64,000 nt of DNA from Roseivirga sp. (GTDB taxonomy: Bacteria; Bacteroidota; Bacteroidia; Cytophagales; Cyclobacteriaceae): positions 372,001-436,000 of the forward strand of contig JAGYIY010000002.1 of the NCBI GenBank assembly GCA_018402485.1, read 5' to 3'. Position 1 is the first letter of the stretch, and every line of letters starts with the position of its first letter. Positions 9,660-17,621 of this stretch are shown here, one piece after another. Below the pieces are notes generated by a model. It did not search any database and had not been told where the DNA came from. It saw only the letters and a list, made by a program, of their open reading frames with translations. A program made the translations under genes and the position numbers.

Positions 9660-10082
9660 TTACTCAGCTCTCCAAGCCACCTGCTTGGCCTTATCGCCAA
9701 CGGTAACCAGCAATCTGGTCGGGCCTGGCACCAATACAATCCGAACTTCCTGATCTGGAAAATCATCTACTTCTACGGGTACACCTTCACCAAACTCCAC
9801 ATCATAACTATAGCGTCCTTTGTGATCTTTTTGGTTGCGAATGTAGTTTTTTGCAAAATAGGCGATGGGTAGCAACACATCATTGTCGGGGCAAAATTCA
9901 TCATGCACTAAGCCAATGGCCTCTTCCAATTCCTTGCCGAACTCTTCCATAAAATCATCTTCTAGATCGTGTAATTGCTCTTCTAATTCATCATAGCGCT
10001 CATCATTGTAGTTCAGCTCATCGAGCTCATTGATGGTGTCTGCGATCAGGGCAAAATCTTTATTCAGCTTTTCTACATCCAT
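9660..10082 (-). CDS. Hypothetical acidic protein, 140 aa
   Basis: I do not recognise this family. The ATG at 10082 (MDVEKLNKDFALIADTI) gives a soluble protein with no signal peptide. The first half (about 1-60) is very acidic and helical, with leucine-spaced heptads (ELDELNYNDERYDELEEQLHDLEDDFMEEF), suggesting a coiled-coil or helical hairpin. The second half (about 75-140) looks like mixed beta (VEVDDFPDQEVRIVLVPGPTRLLVTVG) and ends with KAKQVAWRAE. The longer frame to 10133 uses a poorer start. Regular codon use and an intact frame over 420 bases support a real gene. It could be transcribed with the downstream M20 peptidase on the same strand (116 bases apart). Confidence 0.65.
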   Translation of the reverse strand: MDVEKLNKDFALIADTINELDELNYNDERYDELEEQLHDLEDDFMEEFGKELEEAIGLVHDEFCPDNDVLLPIAYFAKNYIRNQKDHKGRYSYDVEFGEGVPVEVDDFPDQEVRIVLVPGPTRLLVTVGDKAKQVAWRAE

Positions 10083-10521
10083 AATTAATGATTTGTTGCA
10101 AAACTCTTGAGTTAAATTAAAAACACCAAACATAATGGCATAAAAGATGGGAATGGGAATTGGCTAGTGAGCACGCTTCTCAATCATCCTGTAAGTAACT
10201 TTTGATTTTTATTTTAGAAATTCGCGTAAGACTCCGAAAGGATTTGTTCTGTAATGCTTTGAATTGATGATTGTTAGGCTCCAATTGGCTCATCACTAGT
10301 ATGCTGTGTAAGTTTAAGTTTTAAGGTTAAAATACCTGCCGGGTTAAAATGATACCCTCAAGATGTTTAACTCCTCGAAGGTGACTGACATATGAAAAAT
10401 CTTAATACGTTTTGCCTAGTGACATTGTGGAGAACTTGGGTCAATGAACTTTCACATTGACCACTAAAACGTTTATTGAAGACATAAACTACTGAATCTG
10501 TTCAAATGCTTTATTACCTGA
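10083..10521. other. Intergenic stretch, nothing recognised
   Basis: About 440 bases between two minus-strand genes. Both strands hold only short open frames without family likeness. I saw no tRNA, no strong hairpin followed by a T-run, and no dispersed repeat. Confidence 0.4.
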
Positions 10522-10911
10522 TTACATGTAAAAATAAAAAAATATAATCATTTGCATTCTCCTTAACCCGTCTGCTCGTCCAATTTGTTTGCCGGAGCCA
10601 TCAAAAACTCGATTCCCATCTATCCTACCGATTTGCCGGCCTGAACGATCATAAAGTCTTTCTCCATCTATTCTACCCATTTGTCTACCCGAGCCATCAT
10701 AGATTCTTTCTCCATCCATTCTACCAATTTGTCTACCCGAACCGTCATAGATTCTCTCTCCATTCGTCCTACCTATTTGTCTGCCAGAGCCATTATAATA
10801 CCTCTCACCGTCCACCCTTCCTATTTGTCTGCCCGAACCATCGTACATTCTTTGCGCACTGGCAAAGCCGAAAGTGAGCAACATCATCACTAAAATCAAA
10901 ACATATTTCAT
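10522..10911 (-). CDS. Secreted 5-fold beta-flower-type repeat protein
   Basis: After a signal peptide (MKYVLILVMMLLTFGFASAQ) come six near-identical 16-residue repeats from residue 21 to 116, each of the form R-x-(Y/F)-(D/N)-G-S-G-R-Q-I-G-R-x-(D/N)-G, then a short hydrophobic end (MIIFFYFYM). The pattern matches the family called 5-fold beta-flower protein in Bacteroidota, where each repeat forms a blade. The fifth repeat has DRSG instead of DGSG. At DNA level the six 48-base units are highly similar, so repeat number could vary between strains. It is probably periplasmic or surface-located. The molecular function is unknown. It is a single-gene unit flanked by long non-coding regions. Confidence 0.75.
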   Translation of the reverse strand: MKYVLILVMMLLTFGFASAQRMYDGSGRQIGRVDGERYYNGSGRQIGRTNGERIYDGSGRQIGRMDGERIYDGSGRQMGRIDGERLYDRSGRQIGRIDGNRVFDGSGKQIGRADGLRRMQMIIFFYFYM

Positions 10912-11271
10912 TATTATTTTTTTTAAAATTATAACCTCTCTCTTTTTTATTTTCTAAATGAGAGCGTGTTTTTTTATCTTTATTTTTCCCAAAGGTCTGC
11001 CCTCTTCAAAGTTTTCATAAAGATGACAAACTTACGGTTTCGGTTCACTATTGCAAATCCTGAGAAGCATCTATGTATTAAAAATAAATAAACTTATTGG
11101 TTTAAAATGTAAATTTTGAGACGACTTAAATGGTTGTTAAAGGTAATATTATCTTTATCAAAAGAGTTGTTAGAGGCTTTATGATCCGTTTTTTCTGAGG
11201 AGGTACTCTTCGTGATTCGCATTTCGGTGATCCCAATTCCTCATTCCTAATTTCTAATTCCCACAAAAAGC
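10912..11271. other. AT-rich intergenic region
   Basis: A low-complexity, T-rich stretch upstream of the beta-flower gene and before the phosphomutase promoter. No gene is supported. On the minus strand I could not find a clear TAnnTTTG box for the beta-flower gene. Confidence 0.35.
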
Positions 11272-11272
11272 T

Positions 11273-11302
11273 TTTGTTCTGCCAAGGCTTCGCTTATTTT
11301 TG
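11273..11302 (+). promoter_or_regulatory. Promoter for phosphohexomutase gene
   Basis: A TTTG (11273-11276) is followed 18 bases later by TATTTTTG (11295-11302), a full match to the Bacteroidota -33/-7 pattern with normal spacing. The predicted transcript would have a leader of about 60 bases to the ATG at 11371. Confidence 0.5.
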
Positions 11303-11370
11303 CCCTTCGAATTTTTACCTGTGGGTAAATGACGCTGTCACCACATTTCGACTTTAAAGTAAAGCTCACA

Positions 11371-13089
11371 ATGGAAACTTTTATCTCCTCAAAAATCTCT
11401 GAATGGCTGTCTAATCCGGCCGTCGATGCCCAAACGCAGTCAGAAATCAAAGCCATGAGCGAAGCGGAGCTCAGCGATGCCTTTTACAAAGACCTGGAGT
11501 TTGGCACTGGGGGTCTGCGTGGTATCATGGGTGCAGGAACCAACCGAATGAACAAATACACCGTAGGCATGGCCACCCAAGGTTTATCGAATTACCTTAA
11601 GAAAAGCTTTGCCAACCAAAGCATTAAAGTGGCCATTGCACATGATAACCGAAATAACAGCCGTTTTTTTGCCGAAACCACTGCGGCTGTCTTTTCGGCC
11701 AATGGCATTCATGTCTATTGGTTCGAAGCCCTCCGCCCTACCCCTGAGCTTTCTTTTGCCATACGCCACCTAGGCTGCCATAGTGGAGTGGTCATTACCG
11801 CATCGCACAACCCCAAAGAATACAATGGTTTTAAAGTCTATTGGGAAGATGGCGCACAAATTATTGCACCGCACGATAAAAACATTATCCAAGAAGTACA
11901 AGCCATTTCGGGGGTACATGACGTAAAATTTGAACCTAATTCAAACTTGATGGAGCCCATTGGAAAGGAAGTAGATGAGGCGTATATAGAGGAAATTATG
12001 CGCTTAACACTGAGTCCGGAAGCCATAGTACAACAAAAAGATTTGAAAATTGTCTTTTCTTCTATACACGGCACAGGCATTACCCTTATTCCAGAGGTAT
12101 TGAAAAGAAAAGGTTTTGAGCAGGTGCATGTGGTAGAGGCGCAGGCCATAGTAGATGGCAACTTCCCGACCGTGGTGTATCCCAACCCGGAAGAAAAGGA
12201 AGCCATGCGCATGACACTGAAATTGGCCGAAGAGGTAGATGCCGATGTGGCCATGGCCACCGACCCCGATGCCGATCGTGTGGGGGTAGCCGTAAAAAAT
12301 ACCGCGGGCCAATTTGAAATCCTCAATGGCAACCAAACTGCCGCGCTATTGATTTATTATTTACTTACTCAATGGAAAGAAAAAGGCAAGCTTACCGGCA
12401 AGGAAATGATTGTCAAAACCATTGTTACCACCGATTTACTCGACAAAATGGCCGCTCATTTTGGGGTGGCATGCCCTAATACGCTCACAGGTTTTAAATT
12501 CATTGCCGCACATATCCGCGAGCAAGAAGGGAAAATGACCTTTATTGGTGGTGGTGAGGAAAGCTACGGCTACATGATAGGCGATTTCGTTCGCGATAAA
12601 GATGCAGCGGCTTCTTGTGCCATGATTGCAGAAGTCTGCGCGTGGGCTAAAACTCAAAACCTTACCCTATTTGAATTGCTGCAAGACATCTATGTGAACT
12701 TCGGGTTTTACCTAGAAGACCTCATCTCCATAACCAAAAAAGGGCAAGAAGGTGCGAATGAAATTCAGCAGATGATGAGAGATTTTAGAAATAATCCTCC
12801 AACCCACTTGGCGGGTAGCGATGTAGTTCATGTGTTAGATTATACATCATTGGTTGGGAAAAACCTGAAAACAGGCCAGTCATACAAGATTTCGCAGCCT
12901 GAATCGAATGTTTTGCAGTTCATTTGCGACGATGGAACTAAAGTTTCTGCACGTCCTTCGGGTACAGAGCCCAAAATAAAATTTTACATTAGCGTTAACT
13001 TTAAGCTGGAAAGTAGCGGTGCGTATACTTCGGTCAAAGAAACGCTGAACCAAAAAATAGCATTGATCAAACAAACACTGGGTATATGA
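11371..13089 (+). CDS. Phospho-sugar mutase (phosphoglucomutase/phosphomannomutase)
   Basis: Interconverts hexose 1- and 6-phosphates through a phosphoserine enzyme in the cytoplasm. Signature blocks, in order: EFGTGGLRGIMG (43-54), phosphoserine loop TASHNP with Ser145, Mg-binding DPDADR (298-303), sugar-binding GGGEESYGY near residue 395, and phosphate-binding RPSGTEPKIKFYI near the C-terminus. The 572-residue length and GGLRGIMG start fit the long PGM/PMM type common in Firmicutes and Bacteroidota (PgcA/ManB-like). The ATG at 11371 was preferred over 11329, which would add 14 residues without homology value. The stop overlaps the next gene by four bases (ATGA). It should supply sugar nucleotides for envelope polysaccharides. 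Confidence 0.9.
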   Translation: METFISSKISEWLSNPAVDAQTQSEIKAMSEAELSDAFYKDLEFGTGGLRGIMGAGTNRMNKYTVGMATQGLSNYLKKSFANQSIKVAIAHDNRNNSRFFAETTAAVFSANGIHVYWFEALRPTPELSFAIRHLGCHSGVVITASHNPKEYNGFKVYWEDGAQIIAPHDKNIIQEVQAISGVHDVKFEPNSNLMEPIGKEVDEAYIEEIMRLTLSPEAIVQQKDLKIVFSSIHGTGITLIPEVLKRKGFEQVHVVEAQAIVDGNFPTVVYPNPEEKEAMRMTLKLAEEVDADVAMATDPDADRVGVAVKNTAGQFEILNGNQTAALLIYYLLTQWKEKGKLTGKEMIVKTIVTTDLLDKMAAHFGVACPNTLTGFKFIAAHIREQEGKMTFIGGGEESYGYMIGDFVRDKDAAASCAMIAEVCAWAKTQNLTLFELLQDIYVNFGFYLEDLISITKKGQEGANEIQQMMRDFRNNPPTHLAGSDVVHVLDYTSLVGKNLKTGQSYKISQPESNVLQFICDDGTKVSARPSGTEPKIKFYISVNFKLESSGAYTSVKETLNQKIALIKQTLGI

Positions 13090-13538
13090 ATGAGGTAACA
13101 GAATCAATTTACGAATTATTTAAAAGGGATTTAGATAAGTTGATCAAAGAAGTAAAAGCGTATAAAAAGGAGGAGCATTTATGGAAAGTTGATGGCGACA
13201 TTAGCAATTCAGCAGGCAACCTGACTTTGCATTTATCCGGAAACCTCAAACACTTTATAGGAGCCATGTTGGGTAATAGCAGCTACATTCGCAAGCGCGA
13301 TGAAGAATTCGATCGCAAAGATGTCAAACGCTCTGAATTGGTAGAGGAAATTAAAGCTACCAAAAAAGTGGTTTTAGAAACCTTACAAGAGTTATCGGAA
13401 AGTGATTTATTGGCCATTTACCCAGTCAATCACATGAACAAGGAAGTAACGACACTGTTCTTTTTACAGCATATTTATGGCCATTTACAATATCATCTAG
13501 GGCAAATGAACTATCACAGAAGACTTTTAGACCAATAA
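13086..13538 (+). CDS. DinB-like (DUF1572-type) putative metal-binding protein
   Basis: A 150-residue four-helix-bundle protein of the DinB/YfiT-like superfamily, whose members bind a divalent metal through three His and often act as thiol transferases or are damage-induced. Candidate ligands are His49 or His56 in LTLHLSGNLKHF and the His residues of FFLQHIYGHLQYHLGQMNYH at the C-terminus. The pattern W-x-x-x-G-x-I-x-N-S-A-G-N-L-T-L-H-L is typical of the DUF1572 subset. It is translationally coupled to the phosphomutase (overlap ATGA) and followed at once by murB, so it belongs to an operon of housekeeping genes. This is not DNA polymerase IV, although both carry the name DinB. Confidence 0.75.
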   Translation: MNEVTESIYELFKRDLDKLIKEVKAYKKEEHLWKVDGDISNSAGNLTLHLSGNLKHFIGAMLGNSSYIRKRDEEFDRKDVKRSELVEEIKATKKVVLETLQELSESDLLAIYPVNHMNKEVTTLFFLQHIYGHLQYHLGQMNYHRRLLDQ

Positions 13539-13542
13539 AACG

Positions 13543-14547
13543 ATGAGGACCATGCAGGACTTAACAAACTATAACACTTTTGGGGTTCATGCAACGGCCA
13601 ATAGCATAAGAGCATTTCATAATTTAGAGGAACTTAAACACCTTATAAAGATTTCTAAAAACCAAAATTTTATGGTTTTAGGAGGGGGTAGCAATGTACT
13701 TTTTACCCAAAACTATTCAGGGGTTATTTTAAAGAATGCCATGAAGGGCATCATGGTTATCGGGCAAACGGAAGAACATGTGTTTGTGAAGGTAGAAGCC
13801 GGTGAAAACTGGCACGAATTTGTGCTATATGCTATTCAGCAGGGTTGGTGTGGCATAGAAAACCTCTCTTTGATACCGGGAACTGTAGGGGCCGCCCCCA
13901 TGCAAAACATTGGTGCCTATGGTGTGGAATTAGAACAGGTATTTGAACATTTGCATGCCCTACATATTGAAACGGGAGAAATGCGAAGATTCAGCCATGC
14001 TGAATGCAATTTCGCATACCGCAATAGTTTTTTTAAACAGGGTGGTAAAGGAAAATACATCATAACTTCTGTGGTTTTCCGATTAGATTTAACCCCAAAC
14101 TTTAATACCTCTTACGGAGCCATTGAATCGACATTAGAAACTTGGGGAGTGAAAGAATTGAGCCTAAAAATCATTAGCGATGCTGTTATCTATATCCGCA
14201 AATCTAAGCTGCCAGACCCCGCCAAGCTAGGAAACGCGGGTAGTTTCTTTAAAAACCCCAGCATTCCCCAAATCAAGTATCAAGACTTGAAGGAGCGCTT
14301 TCCTGAAATGCCTGCCTATGAACTTCCTAATGATGAAGTAAAAGTTCCTGCTGCTTGGCTGATTGAGCAAGCGGGTTGGAAAGGTCATCGCAGAGGACCT
14401 ATCGGTGTTCACGCCAAACAACCGTTGGTTTTGGTCAACTATGGTGGTGGAGACGGTAGAAAAATCAAGAAACTGGCAGAAGATATTCGTTTAGATATCT
14501 TGTTTAAGTATGATATTGATTTAGAGCCTGAAGTGAATATGATTTAG
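13543..14547 (+). CDS. murB: UDP-N-acetylenolpyruvoylglucosamine reductase
   Basis: FAD enzyme that reduces UDP-GlcNAc-enolpyruvate to UDP-MurNAc in peptidoglycan synthesis. FAD-binding signature VLGGGSNVLF (45-54) and LIPGTVGAAPMQNIGAYG (110-127) are clear. The catalytic set is present: Tyr159-Arg160 region (FAYRNSFF), proton-donor Ser234 in GNAGSFFKNP, and the C-terminal Glu in EPEVNMI. The insertion around AYR and the C-terminal layout fit the type I (E. coli-like) enzyme of about 340 residues. A second in-frame ATG three codons on is an equally plausible start. It sits between the DinB-like gene and an MFS exporter with gaps of under ten bases, hence one operon. Confidence 0.93.
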   Translation: MRTMQDLTNYNTFGVHATANSIRAFHNLEELKHLIKISKNQNFMVLGGGSNVLFTQNYSGVILKNAMKGIMVIGQTEEHVFVKVEAGENWHEFVLYAIQQGWCGIENLSLIPGTVGAAPMQNIGAYGVELEQVFEHLHALHIETGEMRRFSHAECNFAYRNSFFKQGGKGKYIITSVVFRLDLTPNFNTSYGAIESTLETWGVKELSLKIISDAVIYIRKSKLPDPAKLGNAGSFFKNPSIPQIKYQDLKERFPEMPAYELPNDEVKVPAAWLIEQAGWKGHRRGPIGVHAKQPLVLVNYGGGDGRKIKKLAEDIRLDILFKYDIDLEPEVNMI

Positions 14548-14554
14548 CACGCAC

Positions 14555-15787
14555 ATGTCGAATCGCACACCTGCACTTGGGTTTATTTTCATTACTGTAC
14601 TAATCGATGTCATCGGATTGGGCATTGTCATCCCCATTTTCCCGGACCTGATCAGCCAAATAGGCGATATGAGCTATGCGGAAGCCGCACGTATTGGCGG
14701 ACGCTTGGTTACCATTTACGCCGTTATGCAGTTTGTTTTCGCACCCATTTTGGGCGGTTTAAGTGATCAATACGGAAGAAAAATTGTAATCCTTATTTCG
14801 CTTTTGGGTTTAAGCATCGACTATTTGTTTTTAGCACTCGCTCCAAACATTGCCTTATTCTTTGTGGGTCGCATCATTGCAGGCATTTGCGGTGCCAGCT
14901 TTACCACTGCATCGGCCTATATAGCCGATGTGAGTGCACCGGAAAAAAGAGCAAAAAATTTCGGCATGCTTGGGGCCGCTTTTGCCCTGGGCTTTATTGT
15001 TGGCCCTGCACTGGGAGGTTTTTTAGGCGCTTATGGCCTTCGCGTACCCTTTTTTGTGGCCGCAGGCCTCACCGGACTCAATTTTATTTATGGACTTTTT
15101 ATTTTACCGGAATCCCTCAGCAAAGAAGAAAGACGTTCTTTTACATGGAAAAGAGCCAACCCCATCGGTGCTATGGGGCAATTAAAGAAGAACCCCATTA
15201 TTTTAGGCTTAGCGACAGCCCTATTCTTTGTTTACATCGCCAGCCATGCCGTGCAAACCAATTGGTCGTACTTTGGGGCTGAAGTTTTTGCCTGGAAACC
15301 CAAAGACATTGGCTTTTCACTGACCATTGTAGGCCTTATGGTAGCCGTTGTACAAGGTGGTTTGATTGGTTTTTTTACTAAAAAGTTTGGCAATAAAACC
15401 ACCGTCTATGTGGGCTTGACCATGAATCTCATTGGGCTTTTACTCTTCGCGTTTGTGACCCAAACATGGATGTTATACAGTGTTTTAGCCATTTACGTTT
15501 TAGGCGGATTAGCAGGGCCTACCCTGCAAGGCATTATGTCTTCTAAACTACCCAAAAATGAGCAAGGTGAATTACAAGGTGGACTAACCAGTTTGATGAG
15601 TTTGGCAGCCGTTTTTGGTCCCATTATCATGACAGAAACCTTTTATTTTTTCACCAACCGCAATAGCGACCATTATTTTCCAGGAGCAGCTTTTGCTTTA
15701 GGTAGCATTTTCTCACTGGTTTGCCTATTGCTTTGCGCACGTACTTTCCGAAGGCTCCCAGAAGCGTCTACTTCAAACATTTCATAA
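14555..15787 (+). CDS. MFS drug/H+ antiporter, TCR/Tet(A)-like
   Basis: A 12-helix inner-membrane exporter of the TCR/Tet family (410 residues). The diagnostic motif A between helices 2 and 3 reads [12 protein letters not shown], and motif C-like [16 protein letters not shown] lies in helix 5. The N-terminus [24 protein letters not shown] is the usual first helix of TetA-like proteins (with the Asp of D1). These families also include sugar and unknown solute exporters, so tetracycline efflux should not be assumed. It lies 7 bases after murB on the same strand, likely co-transcribed. Confidence 0.82.
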   Translation: MSNRTPALGFIFITVLIDVIGLGIVIPIFPDLISQIGDMSYAEAARIGGRLVTIYAVMQFVFAPILGGLSDQYGRKIVILISLLGLSIDYLFLALAPNIALFFVGRIIAGICGASFTTASAYIADVSAPEKRAKNFGMLGAAFALGFIVGPALGGFLGAYGLRVPFFVAAGLTGLNFIYGLFILPESLSKEERRSFTWKRANPIGAMGQLKKNPIILGLATALFFVYIASHAVQTNWSYFGAEVFAWKPKDIGFSLTIVGLMVAVVQGGLIGFFTKKFGNKTTVYVGLTMNLIGLLLFAFVTQTWMLYSVLAIYVLGGLAGPTLQGIMSSKLPKNEQGELQGGLTSLMSLAAVFGPIIMTETFYFFTNRNSDHYFPGAAFALGSIFSLVCLLLCARTFRRLPEASTSNIS

Positions 15788-15805
15788 AACTATACTGGTT
15801 TTTCG

Positions 15806-15835
15806 TTGCAGCTTTTACAGACTTACCTAATTTTG
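15806..15835 (+). promoter_or_regulatory. Promoter upstream of the amidinohydrolase gene
   Basis: TTG (15806-15808), a 19-base spacer, and TAATTTTG (15828-15835) match the Bacteroidota promoter consensus with ideal spacing. The downstream gene starts at 15858, giving a leader of roughly 17 bases. It makes the amidinohydrolase a separate transcription unit from the murB operon. Confidence 0.55.
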
Positions 15836-15857
15836 TTTGAATCGAATTTGAGCAACT

Positions 15858-16739
15858 GTGGCCTACCTCCCTTTACAGATTACCAGTGAAACAGCATCTC
15901 TTAAGCGTGTGATTTTAGGCATAGGAACCGACCAAGGGGCTCCCTATGACATCAACCCTGTCGCCAAAATGCACAAAAAACAAGGTACGTACCCAAAGGA
16001 AACCGACATTATACGAGAAATTGCAGCTGCCAAAGCCGTATTAGAACAAGCCGGAGTTCAGGTATATCAGCCTAAAAACATTCCCCACCTAAAACAAATT
16101 TTTACCCGCGACATTGGTTTTGTCATTGACGATTATTTTGTGGTGGCCAATATGAAAGAAAAAGTTCGTCAGACGGAAATCAACGGCATTGAAGAAGTGC
16201 TACAACAAATTGACCCCTCTAAAATATTGGAACTCCCGGACGAGGCCTCAATAGAAGGTGGCGATGTGTTGGTGCATCATCAGCATGTGTTTGTGGGCAT
16301 TAGCAAAAGAACCAATCAAGCAGGTTATGAAGCCATCAAGGCGCTTTTTCCCCATAAAAAAGTACATGCTATGCCTTTGGTGGTAAGCAATGATCCCGAT
16401 AAAAACATCTTGCACCTAGATTGTGCTTTTCAACCTGTAGGAAAAGATTTTGCCATTTATTACCCAGCAGGGTTTATGGAGCCGCCCACCATCATCCATG
16501 AATTATTTGCGGAAGAACACCTCATCAAAGTAAGTATGGAAGAAAAGAACCAAATGTTCCCGAATATCTTTTCGCTTGGGCCGGAAGATGTTTTGATTGA
16601 AGAAAATTTCACCCGTTTGATTAAAATTTTAGAAGCCCACGACATCCGCTGCCACAAAGTGCCCTATAGTGAAACTTCCAAATTGAGTGGACTGTTGAGG
16701 TGCTCTACCCTGCCATTGGAAAGAGAAAAAGCGCAATAA
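15858..16739 (+). CDS. Arginine deiminase / dimethylarginine dimethylaminohydrolase family enzyme
   Basis: A guanidine-modifying enzyme of the amidinotransferase/arginine-deiminase superfamily, which releases an amine or ammonia from an arginine-type substrate through a cysteine nucleophile. Visible motifs: IFTRDIGFV (Asp85), IEGGDV (133-138, substrate-binding acid pair), LHLDCAF with His186, and the C-terminal nucleophile Cys282 in GLLRCSTLPLE. At 293 residues it is shorter than classic arginine deiminases (about 400), and closer to DDAH or to single-domain amidinotransferase-like proteins. The start codon is GTG. True arginine deiminase, DDAH and N-succinylarginine-type activity cannot be told apart here. 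It has its own promoter and no arginine-pathway neighbours. Confidence 0.78.
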   Translation: MAYLPLQITSETASLKRVILGIGTDQGAPYDINPVAKMHKKQGTYPKETDIIREIAAAKAVLEQAGVQVYQPKNIPHLKQIFTRDIGFVIDDYFVVANMKEKVRQTEINGIEEVLQQIDPSKILELPDEASIEGGDVLVHHQHVFVGISKRTNQAGYEAIKALFPHKKVHAMPLVVSNDPDKNILHLDCAFQPVGKDFAIYYPAGFMEPPTIIHELFAEEHLIKVSMEEKNQMFPNIFSLGPEDVLIEENFTRLIKILEAHDIRCHKVPYSETSKLSGLLRCSTLPLEREKAQ

Positions 16740-16757
16740 TGCTGTGCTCCTCCCCCT

Positions 16758-16802
16758 CTTAGGGATTAGAATTTCTGAAGCATGATCAAGCATCTATGCT
16801 CC
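16758..16802 (+). repeat. REP-like bipartite palindrome, copy 1 (degenerate)
   Basis: A degraded copy of the two-hairpin element found at 60205-60250: first a weak hairpin (16758-16780, ending TTCTGAAG), then a short perfect one with arms AGCAT/ATGCT at 16789-16800. Like copy 3, it sits just past the 3' end of a RAYT transposase sequence (here the scar at 16806-16918). Confidence 0.5.
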
Positions 16803-16805
16803 TTA

Positions 16806-16918
16806 TATCATCAGAAATAGTTAGCCTTTCCATACACAATACCTCCCACTACTCCACAGATATGCTTCTTCTTTCGTACTTCCATGCCTTCAGTGAGTTT
16901 CGATGAATGCAATGATGT
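16806..16918 (-). pseudogene. RAYT (REP-associated tyrosine transposase) C-terminal remnant
   Basis: Read on the minus strand, this stretch encodes H-x-x-HRN-x-x-KA and then, after a frame change, EAYLWSSG. These line up with YMHRNPVKAG and EEYLWSSAG in the fuller transposase at 60274-60804. The DNA itself also matches (for example CACTACTCCACA and CTTCTTCTTT blocks in the same order). Stops and frame shifts break it, so it is a scar of about 110 bases from the C-terminal end only. I saw no N-terminal HUH part next to it; the mntA gene begins at 16967 on the other strand. Confidence 0.6.
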
Positions 16919-16954
16919 CTTGTAAACCGATTACCTATTCGTCAAATGAATGAT

Positions 16955-16962
16955 TAACTTTG
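16955..16962 (+). promoter_or_regulatory. -7 box for mntA-like gene
   Basis: TAACTTTG fits TAnnTTTG and lies only 4 bases before the ATG at 16967, so a transcript from it would be nearly leaderless. No TTG at a normal -33 distance was found. The same layout occurs before the antitoxin gene at 17433. Confidence 0.4.
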
Positions 16963-16966
16963 CATT

Positions 16967-17257
16967 ATGTGCGATAAAGAAGACATATTGTCAAAGCTTA
17001 AACAGTTAAAGCCTGAGCTTACCAATACATACCCAATTGCTTCAATGGCGCTTTTTGGTTCTCTTTCTCGTGGTGAACAATTAGATCATAGTGACATAGA
17101 TATCCTAGTGGAGTTAAACGGCAAAATAGGGTCAAGATTCATCGATTTGGCTGAGGTGATAGAAACTGCCTTAGGCAGAAAGGTTGATCTCGTTTCTAAA
17201 AATGGAATCAAACCTCAGTATTTTAGTTCCATCGAAAAAGACTTGATTTATGTCTAA
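16967..17257 (+). CDS. MNT-domain nucleotidyltransferase, MntA-type antitoxin
   Basis: A minimal nucleotidyltransferase (96 residues) of the type that pairs with HEPN ribonuclease toxins (HepT) and silences them, in known cases by AMPylating the toxin. The active-site motif is intact: LFGSLSRGE (30-37) followed by SDIDILVEL with Asp43 and Asp45. Its end overlaps the start of a hepT-like frame by 8 bases (ATG at 17250 inside the last codons), which is the usual MNT/HEPN gene arrangement. The toxin frame is cut short (see 17250-17345), leaving this as an orphan antitoxin. A free-standing nucleotidyltransferase role cannot be excluded. Confidence 0.75.
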   Translation: MCDKEDILSKLKQLKPELTNTYPIASMALFGSLSRGEQLDHSDIDILVELNGKIGSRFIDLAEVIETALGRKVDLVSKNGIKPQYFSSIEKDLIYV

Positions 17258-17345
17258 AAGGGATAACCTCCTTCTGGTTCAAGATATGCTTGTAGCTGCT
17301 AATAAGATTCAACTTTACAATGCTGTAAATTTTAAGTGCTTTTAG
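17250..17345 (+). pseudogene. Truncated HEPN-domain toxin (HepT/DUF86 remnant)
   Basis: A 31-codon frame beginning MSKRDNLLLVQDMLVAANKI, which resembles the first helix of DUF86/HepT toxins. It runs into unrelated sequence and stops at TAG 17343-17345. HepT proteins are usually 110-140 residues, and the catalytic R-x4-6-H motif near their C-terminus is absent here, so this is an inactive 5' fragment. The sequence that follows (17346-17420) shows no continuation in any frame that I could see. Recognition rests on the overlap with the MNT gene and on a short stretch, so confidence is moderate. Confidence 0.55.
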
Positions 17346-17420
17346 CCAGGTGAGGACACAGCCATCTTAGCTGTACGTTAGCTTGAATTCTCGAACCGAA
17401 CGTTTTTCACTGCAAATTCG

Positions 17421-17428
17421 TAACTTTG
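17421..17428 (+). promoter_or_regulatory. -7 box for antitoxin-doc operon
   Basis: TAACTTTG (17421-17428) fits TAnnTTTG and ends 4 bases before the antitoxin ATG at 17433, again predicting a nearly leaderless transcript. No proper -33 TTG is visible. Toxin-antitoxin operators often overlap the promoter, but no clear palindrome was found here. Confidence 0.4.
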
Positions 17429-17432
17429 GAGT

Positions 17433-17621
17433 ATGAGCAGAGAAGAAATAAAAACAGCAATCAATCAATTATTGGACAATACGCCAGAGCAGGTTCTTCA
17501 AGAAGTGTATACTTACTTAAAGTCTGTTCGAGGAGAGTCGGAACATTCAGTATCTCTTTCCCAAAACCTTAGAACTATCTTAACTGAAGATAAAGAACTG
17601 CTAGAAAGACTTGCTCAATGA
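17433..17621 (+). CDS. Antitoxin of a Doc-type toxin-antitoxin pair
   Basis: A 62-residue protein, helical and charged (MSREEIKTAINQLLDNTPEQVLQEVYTYLKSV), with a flexible middle and a C-terminal segment ILTEDKELLERLAQ. This fits a small dimerising domain followed by a toxin-binding tail, as in type II antitoxins. It overlaps the doc gene by four bases (ATGA), the standard arrangement for coupled translation. I cannot assign it to Phd, AbrB or another named fold by eye. The call rests on size, layout and the neighbour. Confidence 0.68.
   Translation: MSREEIKTAINQLLDNTPEQVLQEVYTYLKSVRGESEHSVSLSQNLRTILTEDKELLERLAQ

Noticed and set aside
10681..10893. Plus-strand repeat-containing ORF opposite the beta-flower gene
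   Set aside because: Antisense shadow of the 48-base repeats; it lacks a signal peptide and known pattern.
14887..15282. 131-residue ORF in another frame within the MFS exporter gene
   Set aside because: Shadow frame: rich in Cys, Arg and His, with no family likeness, fully inside a clear transporter gene.
14555..15787. Tetracycline-resistance gene
   Set aside because: Only the general TCR/Tet exporter motifs are seen. It sits in a housekeeping operon with no sign of transfer, so a resistance role is not supported.
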